Shown here: positions 16,384 to 24,330 of the stretch, piece by piece
How positions within the stretch are numbered: position 1 is the first letter of the stretch
How the letters are laid out: each line of letters begins with the position of its first letter
NCBI GenBank assembly: GCA_022360315.1
Contig: JAKSDA010000390.1
Coordinates: 1 to 36,627, forward strand
Length of the DNA stretch: 36,627 nt
Direction: 5' to 3'
Source: Pseudomonadota bacterium
GTDB taxonomy: Bacteria > Myxococcota_A > Polyangia > Haliangiales > Haliangiaceae
Notes under the pieces: model-generated
The model's database searches: none
What the model saw: the letters and a program-made list of their open reading frames with translations, nothing else
What the model was told of the DNA's origin: nothing
Position numbers and translations under genes: made by a program

Positions 16384-17979
16384 ATGGACCGCTCATTCTC
16401 ACCGTTATCGCTGGTGGCACGGTCACCTCAGCGATTGTCGCTCATCCTGGCTGGCATGGCTCTGTGCCTCGCGGGCTGCGCTGCCGACCGAGCCGACGCG
16501 CAAAGACGCCGCGCGCCGCGACCTCGCCTACCCGACGTATCTGTCTCCATTCCCGACAATCACACACTGACCGAGCAGCTGGCCGAGGCCGTCGACCTGC
16601 ACCGGCGTCGCTTCTTCGATCGCATGTTCGACGCTCTCGATCCGGGTGAGGGCATCGAGCACGCCACCCTCACCCAGGATATGCACGACAGGCGTCGGTT
16701 TGGTCTCGAGGCACTCTTCGTGGTGGGCGATGAACTCTTCGAGTACGAGTTCCGGGTCGACGACGGCCTGGGCAATGGCCTGCAGGCCCCGGCCAACGCC
16801 GGCGCCCGGCCGCGTCCCAATATGCGCCGGATACACCGGGGTGGATTCGGCGGCCCGGACTCGTACAGCTGCGCCACGTGCCATTTCAAGGGCGGTCCCG
16901 ACGGGGCCGGAACCAACACGCAGAACGCATTCTTGCTGGGAGACGGCACCAGCACGCACACAGCCGACGAACGCAACGCGCCTCATCTGCTCGGGCTCGG
17001 TCCGGTCCAGGCGCTGGCCATCGAGATGACCGGCGAGCTGACCAGCCAGTTGGCCGCGGCCAGACAGCGCGCAGCAGTGGTCGATAGCGTGGTCGAGGTG
17101 CAACTGTCCAGCAAGGGAGTGTCCTTTGGTGTGGTCCGCATAACTGCCGATGACCAGCTCGATATGAGCGGCGTCCGCGGTGTCGACCGCGATCTCGTGA
17201 TCCGCCCATTTGGCTGGAAAGGTCATCAAGCCACGATTCGCGGCATGAGCGAGGAGTCGTTTCGCATTCACCTGGGTGTGGTGTCCAGCCGCATCCAGGA
17301 GCTGATCCGCGGCCGCGAATTGACCCGCGACGACTACGGCGACGGCCCGTGGCACGATGTCGACCGCGACGGGGTGTCCCTGGAGATCGACGCCGGAATG
17401 CTCACAACCATGGTCGCCTACCTCTCCCAGCTCGAAATTCCAGTGATTCGCCCGCCCCGGGATCCGGGCTTGCTCGACAAATTCGCCCGCGGCAGTGCCA
17501 TTTTCGACCGGCTCGGCTGCGCCGAATGCCACCGGCGATCGCTCGTCCTGCACGATCCCACCATCGAGATTCGTCCGGCCGAGCCCCGTTATGCCAGCCG
17601 GCCGCCCATCCGCGTCAATGTGGCCCACGACGGCGAGCATCCAAAAATCGAGCCGCGCGACGGCGGCAAGACCGCCTATCACGTGCGCCTGTTCAGCGAC
17701 CTGCGGCGTCATGACATGGGAGAGAAGCTGGCCACAAGGCGACGACAAGGTGGCGTGGCAGGCTCGGTATTCCTGACCCGGCCGCTGTGGGGGCTGGCCG
17801 AAACAGCGCCCTACCTACACGACGGTCGCGCGCCCACTGTACACGACGCCATTCGCCTGCACGGCGGCGAGGCCAGCGCGGCGCGCAATCGCTATCTGGC
17901 CCTCACCGAGTCAGAACGGGCGTGTTTGCGGGTATTCCTGCTATCCCTGTCGCGCATCGACAAACTGGCCGCTCCGTGA
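16384..17979 (+). CDS. Di-haem oxidoreductase lipoprotein (DHOR-like), copy 1
   Basis: A 531-residue c-type cytochrome. The signal ends in LAGC (Cys32). Two haem-binding motifs are present: CATCH (163-167) and CAECH (379-383). The second is followed by the family hallmark LTRPLWGLAETAPYLHDGRAPTVHDAI. HRGGFGGPDS before the first motif and RNAPHLLGLGPVQAL are further family marks. DHOR proteins are related to di-haem peroxidases and act outside the cytoplasm; the electron donor is unknown. The conserved HDM in LRRHDMG may supply a haem ligand. It is followed after 12 bases by a homologous gene, so the two form an operon. No strong ribosome-binding site is visible. Confidence 0.88.
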   Translation: MDRSFSPLSLVARSPQRLSLILAGMALCLAGCAADRADAQRRRAPRPRLPDVSVSIPDNHTLTEQLAEAVDLHRRRFFDRMFDALDPGEGIEHATLTQDMHDRRRFGLEALFVVGDELFEYEFRVDDGLGNGLQAPANAGARPRPNMRRIHRGGFGGPDSYSCATCHFKGGPDGAGTNTQNAFLLGDGTSTHTADERNAPHLLGLGPVQALAIEMTGELTSQLAAARQRAAVVDSVVEVQLSSKGVSFGVVRITADDQLDMSGVRGVDRDLVIRPFGWKGHQATIRGMSEESFRIHLGVVSSRIQELIRGRELTRDDYGDGPWHDVDRDGVSLEIDAGMLTTMVAYLSQLEIPVIRPPRDPGLLDKFARGSAIFDRLGCAECHRRSLVLHDPTIEIRPAEPRYASRPPIRVNVAHDGEHPKIEPRDGGKTAYHVRLFSDLRRHDMGEKLATRRRQGGVAGSVFLTRPLWGLAETAPYLHDGRAPTVHDAIRLHGGEASAARNRYLALTESERACLRVFLLSLSRIDKLAAP

Positions 17980-17991
17980 CGGTGCGCAATC

Positions 17992-19524
17992 ATGTATGCG
18001 ATGAGCCGAAATTTCATCTTGATCGGGGTCGCCGCGGCGGCGGTCGCCACCACGCTCTCGGCCGGATGCCGCGGTTCTGCCAGCGCCAACGCACAATCGG
18101 ACGAGCCACCAGCGGATCCTCGCTGCGCTCCGTTCGAAACCGTGTCCGAACACCCAATGGGCCTGGCTGGCGCACGCCAGGCCCATCGCCGGGCCGCTCT
18201 GCGGCGGTATTTACGCCTCCGCGAGGCCGCCACCCCGGGCCATATCCGTACCCTGACCGCCGCGATTGCGCCGCAACATGACATTGTCGCGGGCCGGGTG
18301 TGCTTTGCCGAACTGTACGAAGCCGGCCGAATTCTGTTCGAGCACGAATTCAGCTTTGCCGATGGACTGGGCGATGATCGGGCGCGCTCTGGCATGGAAG
18401 CCGGGCAATCGCCCTTTCGCCGGGTCCATAGAGGCGCGTCCGGTGGTCCCGAAACCATCTCCTGCACGTCGTGTCACTGGCGGGGCGGCCCGGCCGGTGC
18501 GGGCGCGGTGCAGGACAACAGCTTGCTGCTGGGCGACGGCGATCGCCCGGATAGTGCCGATGCGCGCAACCCTCCCCCGCTTCACGGGGTTGGTGTGGTG
18601 CAGGCCCTGGCCCGAGAGATGACCGATGACCTGGCCGCGATTCGCCGCGAGCTCATCGCCACGGCCAGGCGCACAGGACGCACTGTCGAGCGAACTCTGG
18701 CGAGCAAAGGTGTCGGGTTTGGCGTGTTGCGCGCCGACAAAAACGGCTCACTGGATGCCTCTGCGGTCGAGGGCGTGGACGCCGACCTGATCATCCGCCC
18801 CTTTGGCTGGAAGGGCAACGTTGCAACTCTGCGCGAGTTTGTGGCCGACTCGTTGCGCGTACATTTCGGCATCACCAGCGAGCGAGACCGTTCTGCCGAG
18901 TTCACTCGCGGCCAGATGACTGCTCTCATCGTATATCTGGCCGCACAAGCGCTGCCCATTCACGGACCACCTGATACCGAGTACAACCTCGAAGAGGCTG
19001 CCGAAGGTCTCTTGCCTCCGCCACCCATTCGCTTTCACGAGGCGTGGAGTCGCGGGCGTCTCATCTTTGATGAGCTCGGATGCGCGTCCTGTCACAGGCC
19101 CTTTTTGGTCCTCAAAGATCCTCGCTTTACCACCGTGGATGACCGCGGCAACTCGTATACGGTCGATCTTTCGACCCGGGCTGAGCCGCCGCGCATTAGC
19201 TACGATAGCGCCATGGGCGGATATCCCGTGTGGCTGTTCAGCGACCTCAAGCGTCATGATATGGGCGCCGACAACGCCGCTCGCCATGTCCATGACGGTG
19301 TACCCCGGTCGGCGTACATGACCCGGCGACTGTGGGGCCTGGCCCATTCATCACCGTATTTTCACGACGGTCGGGCACCGGTCGTGGACGTGGCCATTCG
19401 CGCTCACGGCGGCGATGCCGAACACGTCCGTCTCGAGTTCGAGGCGCTGAGCCATGCGCAAAAAAACCAGTTACGCGTATTCCTCATGTCCATGCGCCGC
19501 GCCGCTCAGCTCTCCGTGCCGTAG
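17992..19524 (+). CDS. Di-haem oxidoreductase lipoprotein (DHOR-like), copy 2
   Basis: A 510-residue paralogue of the preceding protein, with the same order of blocks: lipobox SAGC (Cys26), HRGASGGPETISCTSCH (first haem, 158-162), LASKGVGFGVLR, IIRPFGWKGNVATLREF, CASCH (364-368), FSDLKRHDMG and RRLWGLAHSSPYFHDGRAP. Its insert between the haems is shorter than in copy 1. The pair arose by tandem duplication and has diverged well, so both are probably used, perhaps as a heterodimer or in series. Two ATGs (17992 and 18001) are possible starts. Its stop is only 13 bases from the stop of the convergent FG-GAP gene. Confidence 0.88.
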   Translation: MYAMSRNFILIGVAAAAVATTLSAGCRGSASANAQSDEPPADPRCAPFETVSEHPMGLAGARQAHRRAALRRYLRLREAATPGHIRTLTAAIAPQHDIVAGRVCFAELYEAGRILFEHEFSFADGLGDDRARSGMEAGQSPFRRVHRGASGGPETISCTSCHWRGGPAGAGAVQDNSLLLGDGDRPDSADARNPPPLHGVGVVQALAREMTDDLAAIRRELIATARRTGRTVERTLASKGVGFGVLRADKNGSLDASAVEGVDADLIIRPFGWKGNVATLREFVADSLRVHFGITSERDRSAEFTRGQMTALIVYLAAQALPIHGPPDTEYNLEEAAEGLLPPPPIRFHEAWSRGRLIFDELGCASCHRPFLVLKDPRFTTVDDRGNSYTVDLSTRAEPPRISYDSAMGGYPVWLFSDLKRHDMGADNAARHVHDGVPRSAYMTRRLWGLAHSSPYFHDGRAPVVDVAIRAHGGDAEHVRLEFEALSHAQKNQLRVFLMSMRRAAQLSVP

Positions 19525-19537
19525 TGCAGACAATGAC

Positions 19538-20923
19538 TCAATGCGCGCGCTGGTACGCGTAGATCTCGATAGCGCCCGCTCCGGCCAGGGCGTTTTCCCG
19601 GCTGCGCAACGAAGACACCAAAAGACCCGGCCGACCGGTCGCGCCGATGTTCGCGGCCCGGGCGATATGCCAGCCCAGCCAGCGCCGGGGTCCATCGCCG
19701 GTCAGCGCGGCCAGCACCGAGCCAGTGCGCCCGGAGCGGATCTCCATGCGGCCGGCCCGGTTCATGGTGCCGGCTCGATACCACGGTGCAGAAATGGCCA
19801 GATCCTCGCCGCCATCGCCGTCGAAATCGCCGGCGCGCGCTACCATGCGGCCGTAGAGCTCGCCGATCTGTCGGCCCTTGAAGTGGTGTATGACGGCCCC
19901 GGTGGCTCCTGAATAGACAAACACCTCACCCTGCCGAACCCCGCTCTGCGCATCGGTGTGCGGCGCAGAAATCGCGATTTCTGCAGTGCCGTCACTGTCG
20001 AGGTCGCCGATTCCGCACACCACCTCGCCAAACAGGCTGCCCGGTGTCGTTCCCCACCATTCGCGAAGCACAGCGCCACGGGCCGAGGAGATCACTGCCG
20101 CTGCGCCCACCTGACCCCGTCCTGGCGCGGCCGCGAGCGGTGAGCCGACCACCAGATCGGTCGAGGTGTCGCCATCCATATCCGCCACAGCAGCCACATA
20201 CCAGCCAAAACTATCGTTTGTGCGCGCAGATGAATAGACCCGCACGATGCGGCCATCGCGACCACTGATCAGATAGACCTTGCCGCTGTCGGCGCCCGGG
20301 GCCCCGACGAATAGATCGCTCAACCCGTCGCCGGTGTGGTCGCCGGCAATGGCCAGATCCCAGCCCAGGGCCTCTCCGCGCTCGCCAACGACACTCCACA
20401 GGATTCGCCCGCTCCTGGGCGATCGGGCGGTCACCACACCGCGCTGCGCGCCGGCAATGGTTGCAGTCGGCGCTGCTGCGACCAGGTCGGCCAGACCATC
20501 GCCGTCGACATCGGGGATCAGGATCGCAGCATGGCCGAACAGACCGTCGAGCGCATCCCCCTGCCAGCGCAACACACGCTGGGCATCGGCTCCCGACCAG
20601 ACCGAGGTCTCGCCGCTCTGACTGGTTCCGATCGCGGTAAATCGCGCCCCAGCAGCGATATCGGCGATTCCGTCGCCGGTCGCATCGCGTGGCGGAGCAA
20701 AGCGAAAGCCCAGTTCGCCGCCCTCGGCGTCGCCAGCCAGTCTGTGCAGCAAACACAGGCCGCCGACGACGCGGAGACATTGCGCATCACCGCGCTGGCA
20801 TCCAGCCAGTCCCAGGCAGAGCGTCACCAGCGCAGCGCCGATGTAATCGATCCAGTGAGACCGGTCCGGCACTAACCCTACTCGATTAGGCCTGTTTCGC
20901 ACCAGAATGGCTGCGGTGGCCAT
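19538..20923 (-). CDS. FG-GAP (integrin alpha-like) seven-blade propeller lipoprotein
   Basis: About 461 residues. A hydrophobic segment (YIGAALVTLCLGLAGC) ends in a lipobox. Seven successive blades each carry a calcium-loop pattern of the DxDGDGxxD type: DATGDGIAD, DVDGDGLAD, DHTGDGLSD, DMDGDTSTD, DLDSDGTAE, DFDGDGGED and a degenerate last one, NIGATGRPG. Seven blades is the count for a closed integrin-type propeller. Such proteins bind calcium and surface ligands; the target is unknown. The start is uncertain: Met codons at 21007, 20956 and 20923 are all in frame and none has a good ribosome-binding site. The Cys-rich lipoprotein gene upstream is co-directional (126-bp gap). Confidence 0.8.
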   Translation of the reverse strand: MATAAILVRNRPNRVGLVPDRSHWIDYIGAALVTLCLGLAGCQRGDAQCLRVVGGLCLLHRLAGDAEGGELGFRFAPPRDATGDGIADIAAGARFTAIGTSQSGETSVWSGADAQRVLRWQGDALDGLFGHAAILIPDVDGDGLADLVAAAPTATIAGAQRGVVTARSPRSGRILWSVVGERGEALGWDLAIAGDHTGDGLSDLFVGAPGADSGKVYLISGRDGRIVRVYSSARTNDSFGWYVAAVADMDGDTSTDLVVGSPLAAAPGRGQVGAAAVISSARGAVLREWWGTTPGSLFGEVVCGIGDLDSDGTAEIAISAPHTDAQSGVRQGEVFVYSGATGAVIHHFKGRQIGELYGRMVARAGDFDGDGGEDLAISAPWYRAGTMNRAGRMEIRSGRTGSVLAALTGDGPRRWLGWHIARAANIGATGRPGLLVSSLRSRENALAGAGAIEIYAYQRAH

Positions 20924-21049
20924 CTGCTGTGTTGTTTCTGCGCTTCCGGTGCTCATTGATTTCAATAAACTGCGCTCCGGTTCTCGAAACGCCCGGCAGC
21001 TGGCCATCCTCGCTCATTCTGGCACTGAAACATTCCCAATCAAGTAGGG

Positions 21050-22594
21050 CTAAAAACAGCACGCCACCCAGTGGCTGCCGGAGTTGCAGCCAGAGACCGC
21101 TATTCCACCCAATGCGCCCGTGGCGTTATTCAGGGCAACAGAATTGCCAAAAAGACCGAAGTGCGCGGTCTGGTAGTCCCACGGAGTGCCGTTGAAACAC
21201 CTGCGGTTATTGGCCGTGCCCGGGTCTTCTGCCCAGAAGCTGTTGACCTGGGTGCCAGCGGTATCGGTCGCTCCAACCAGCTCACCGGCAGCTGCAGCGG
21301 TCTGCAGCTGGGTCACGCTGCACACAGACGATCCCGCAAAGGTACTGGCGCACAGCGCTTCTGCACCCGGCAAGCCGACCGTGTTGTTATAGTTCCAGCG
21401 TCCGTTTTCAGGGGTGAGTGAGCCGGCGTACGTGGCGACAACCGGGGCCGTACACGTGCCGCTCTCGCACAGTTCGCCGGCATTGCAGGTCACGCCACAG
21501 CCGCCGCAATTGGCCTCATCGGACTGGGTATTGGCACAGGTTCCACTGCAGTCGGTCAAGCCGGCCTGGCACGACAGCTGGCACGTGCCAGCGCCGTCAC
21601 AGATCTCACCGTCTGCGCAGGTAACCCCGCACGCGCCACAGTTGGCTCGATCCGAATTGGTATCCACGCAGGTTCCACTGCAGTCGGTCAAGCTCGACTG
21701 ACAAGACAGCTGGCACGTGCCCGATCCGTTACATACCTCCCCGGCACTACAACTCACCCCGCAGCCGCCACAATGGGCTCGATCCGAATTGGTATCCACG
21801 CAGGTTCCACTGCAGTCGGTCAAGCCCGTCTGGCACGACAGCTCGCACGTGCCCGACCCATTACATACCTCCCCGGCACTACAACTCACCCCGCAGCCGC
21901 CACAATTGGCTCGATCCGAATTGGTATTCACGCAGGTTCCACTGCAGTCGGTCAAGCCCGTCTGGCACGACAGCTGGCACGTGCCAGACCCGTTGCACAC
22001 CTCACCGACACCACAACTCACCCCGCACGCGCCACAGTTGGCCCGATCCGAATTGGTATTCACACAGGTTCCACTGCAATCGGTCAAGCCCGTCTGACAC
22101 GATAGCTGGCACGTGCCCGACCCGTTGCACACCTCACCGGCACCACAACTCACCCCGCACGCTCCGCAATTGGCCTCGTCTGATTGCACATCGACACAGG
22201 TGCCATTGCAGTCAGTGAGACCGAATTGACACGACAGTGCACATACGCCGGCCGAACACACCTGACCTGCGGCGCACACGACTCCACAGGTTCCGCAGTT
22301 ATCCCGGTCTTTTTCGAGATTCATACAGGCGCCGTTGCAATCGGTGAAATTCTGTTGGCAGGTGAGGGCACATTGGCCGGTGCCGTCGCACAGAGATCCG
22401 GCGCCACAGCTGTTGCTACAACGGCCGCAGTGGGTGTTGTCCCGGTCGAGATTCACGCATTGGGCACCGCATTGGGTGAAGCCAGTCGGGCAACCGGCAT
22501 CCATTTGATCAGCAGGCGCTGCATTGTCACCCGAGCATGCCAACACGGCTCCGAATGCAAGAGCGACGACGAATAGTTGCGATCGTGGACTCAT
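21050..22594 (-). CDS. Cys-rich repeat lipoprotein, eight modules plus C-terminal domain
   Basis: A 514-residue protein starting at 22594 after a good GGGGAG site; the much longer open frame upstream is antisense to the SDR gene. The lipobox is VLAC (Cys20). Residues 35-381 are eight modules of 40-44 residues with the pattern CxxxLTDCxGxCV, DxxNCGxCGxxC, GExCxxSGTC. Repeats of this kind are frequent in myxobacterial surface proteins. Residues 382-514 form a globular domain (ENGRWNYNNT, GAEALCASTF, SVTQLQTA, NSFWAED, HWVACCF) resembling lectin-like or DUF1554-type domains, a weak assignment. Modules 4-6 are nearly identical, pointing to recent expansion. Likely a disulfide-rich stalk displaying the C-terminal domain. 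Confidence 0.85.
   Translation of the reverse strand: MSPRSQLFVVALAFGAVLACSGDNAAPADQMDAGCPTGFTQCGAQCVNLDRDNTHCGRCSNSCGAGSLCDGTGQCALTCQQNFTDCNGACMNLEKDRDNCGTCGVVCAAGQVCSAGVCALSCQFGLTDCNGTCVDVQSDEANCGACGVSCGAGEVCNGSGTCQLSCQTGLTDCSGTCVNTNSDRANCGACGVSCGVGEVCNGSGTCQLSCQTGLTDCSGTCVNTNSDRANCGGCGVSCSAGEVCNGSGTCELSCQTGLTDCSGTCVDTNSDRAHCGGCGVSCSAGEVCNGSGTCQLSCQSSLTDCSGTCVDTNSDRANCGACGVTCADGEICDGAGTCQLSCQAGLTDCSGTCANTQSDEANCGGCGVTCNAGELCESGTCTAPVVATYAGSLTPENGRWNYNNTVGLPGAEALCASTFAGSSVCSVTQLQTAAAAGELVGATDTAGTQVNSFWAEDPGTANNRRCFNGTPWDYQTAHFGLFGNSVALNNATGALGGIAVSGCNSGSHWVACCF
21452..22492 (-). repeat. Eight tandem 120-132 bp coding repeats
   Basis: The repeats encode the Cys-rich modules, mostly with a 132-bp period. 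The copies around 21,720-22,110 are close to identical at DNA level (for example the word TCCACTGCAGTCGGTCAAGC recurs), whereas the first two and the last are diverged. Confidence 0.9.
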
Positions 22595-22833
22595 ATCTCT
22601 CCCCGAGAACTCATTGCGCTGGACAGGCGGAAATTTCGGGCCGGCATCGCACGCAGCCGCAGCGTTCCCCCTGCTGCCACGCGAGCAAGCCACGTTCATC
22701 CGAATTCGACAGTTCCCACTCGATCGCGCATCTCGGTAAAAACTTGAGGTCCATGATAAGAATCCCGAACATGGATCGGCACTGGTATTGTTTGCGAGCC
22801 TATTGGGGCCAATATCGAGAACTGGCGACAGAT

Positions 22834-22887
22834 CCAGCCTTAACCCTGGTCGCGACAGGTCCAGCCTTAACCCTGGTCGCGACAGGT
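22834..22887. repeat. 27-bp perfect tandem duplication
   Basis: CCAGCCTTAACCCTGGTCGC followed by GACAGGT occurs at 22834-22860 and again at 22861-22887 without change. A partial third copy (CTGGCGACAGAT) precedes it. It lies in the 567-bp divergent gap between the Cys-rich gene and the SDR gene and codes for nothing convincing. Confidence 0.85.
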
Positions 22888-22906
22888 CCGGCCCGCAGGG
22901 ACGGAA

Positions 22907-22942
22907 GGAAACGCCGACGGCGAAGCCGAGACGGAGGCGTTC
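22907..22942. other. Inverted repeat in the divergent intergenic region
   Basis: GGAAACGCC (22907-22915) can pair with GGCGTTCC (22935-22942), with an inner GGC/GCC pair. It could be a hairpin of a non-coding or leader RNA. Apart from this and the tandem 27-bp repeat, I see nothing in the 22595-23161 gap. Confidence 0.45.
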
Positions 22943-23161
22943 CCCACTCTGCACTGCGCAACATGACACTGAGCCCCTCCACGCCGCCTCGAGCAAAAAA
23001 CCAGTGCCTACTCTGCAACTGCCCAACATAACACCGGGGTCCCGGCGCCGATTCGACCGACAACGAGTGCATGACCGTGCCGCGGACTTGCGCACAGCCG
23101 TATCCCGGGCTTCCATGTGGACCTGACAGGTCATAGACTGCACAGAATTCAGAGGTTGCTC

Positions 23162-23992
23162 ATGAAGCGCAGATTTACCGATAAAGTTGTTGTCATCACC
23201 GGCGCGTCGGCTGGCATTGGTGCGGCCGCAGCCCGGCAATTCGCGGCCGAGGGGGCCCGGGTCGTGTTGGCCGCGCGCGGGCTCGACGGCCTCCAGGCAA
23301 TTGCCGAAGAACTGCGCCAGGCGGGCACTACCGCGCTGGCCGTGGCCACCGACGTCGCCGATCGCGACGCCTGTGCAAGACTGCTCGCCCGGGCGCACGC
23401 CGAGTTTGGTGCCGTCCACGTCGTGGTCAACAATGCCGGGTACAATCGCCGCGGCCCGGTCGAGACCTATCCGGCCGAAGAACTGGCTCAGGTGGTCGCA
23501 GTCAATCTCACCGCACCGATCATCCTGTCCCGGCTCGCAGTCGATTATCTGCGCCGCGCCGGCGGCGGCGCCATCGTCAATGTCGCGTCCATTTCGGGCC
23601 GCATCCCCCTGGCAGACGAGGCCGTGTACTCGGCGACCAAGTTCGCACTGCGCGTCTTCACCTTCGCCCTGGCCCAAGAACTCGAAGGCACTGGCATCAG
23701 TGTATCTGCGGTATCACCGGGTCCGGTCGAGACCAACTTCATCCTGGGCGTCATCGACGAGGTGCCCGATATCGTGTTTTCACAGCCGATGAGCACGGCC
23801 GACGACATCGCCAGTCTGGTCCTGAACTGCGCGGCCGACGGCAAAGTCGAGCGCACAGTGCCACGCATTTCGGGTTATCTGGCCACCCTCGGTTATCTGG
23901 CCCCGCGACTCCGCAAGGCGTTGATGCCGCTCATGGAGCGGCGCGGCCGCAAGGTGAAAGAACGCTACCGAGAACGCGCGCAACGAGAATGA
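23162..23992 (+). CDS. Short-chain dehydrogenase/reductase (classical SDR)
   Basis: A 276-residue classical SDR. It has the NAD(P) motif TGASAGIG near residues 12-19, DVAD, NNAGY, the catalytic Ser in ASISGR, YSATK with the Tyr-Lys pair, and SPGPVETNF. The residue after the second strand (AARGLDGL) suggests NADP preference, but this is weak. The C-terminus is long and very basic (RRGRKVKERYRERAQRE), which may contact membranes. The start at 23162 has AGAGG at correct spacing; the earlier ATG at 23117 would add 15 residues before the fold. The substrate is unknown. It is not an obvious alginate-type DEH reductase, being 13 kb away and unlinked to the operators. Confidence 0.88.
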   Translation: MKRRFTDKVVVITGASAGIGAAAARQFAAEGARVVLAARGLDGLQAIAEELRQAGTTALAVATDVADRDACARLLARAHAEFGAVHVVVNNAGYNRRGPVETYPAEELAQVVAVNLTAPIILSRLAVDYLRRAGGGAIVNVASISGRIPLADEAVYSATKFALRVFTFALAQELEGTGISVSAVSPGPVETNFILGVIDEVPDIVFSQPMSTADDIASLVLNCAADGKVERTVPRISGYLATLGYLAPRLRKALMPLMERRGRKVKERYRERAQRE

Positions 23993-24330
23993 CGGCGCCT
24001 CAGCGTCCAACCACCAGTCCGCTGCCCGGACCTGAACAGAAACGCATCGCTCGCGGCTCAGACGACGCATCTCTTGCCAGGCCTGTGGTCCGACGTGTTC
24101 TGGCCCGACATCGAAGCACAGAGTGCTCGGCGCGCCGGGCACAAGAAGGGCTTTGTCCACCGCAGCTTGACGATCGAGCTCGTACCACCGTATCCTAGCC
24201 ACTGCTCCGCCAGAGCGTCCTTCCTGTTGGCTGATTCCAATTTTCGGACGTTCGAATCGGAGCTTTTTTTTTCCGACCCCCCTGCGCACTGCAGTGGCAA
24301 CGCCGGCGCGCGCGGCCGGCAGGTACGAGC
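23993..24330. other. 338-bp intergenic region, no gene seen
   Basis: Both strands were read. The open frames here are extensions of shadows of the next gene. A run of T at about 24265-24273 follows no convincing stem. Nothing else is supported. Confidence 0.5.

Noticed and set aside
16528..17748. 406-residue open frame antisense to di-haem oxidoreductase copy 1
   Set aside because: It lies wholly opposite a gene with clear haem motifs, has no domain or ribosome-binding site, and long antisense frames are expected at high G+C.
21452..22492. CRISPR-like regular repetition
   Set aside because: The unit is about 132 bp, stays in one reading frame and encodes Cys-rich modules; there are no spacers.
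22595..23677. Upstream extension of the Cys-rich gene to 23677
   Set aside because: It would run antisense to the SDR gene and across the tandem repeat; the start at 22594 has a good ribosome-binding site and a lipoprotein signal.
23162..23992. SDR as the missing alginate DEH reductase
   Set aside because: It is 13 kb from the locus, without an operator, and has a long basic C-terminal tail; nothing in the sequence points to DEH.
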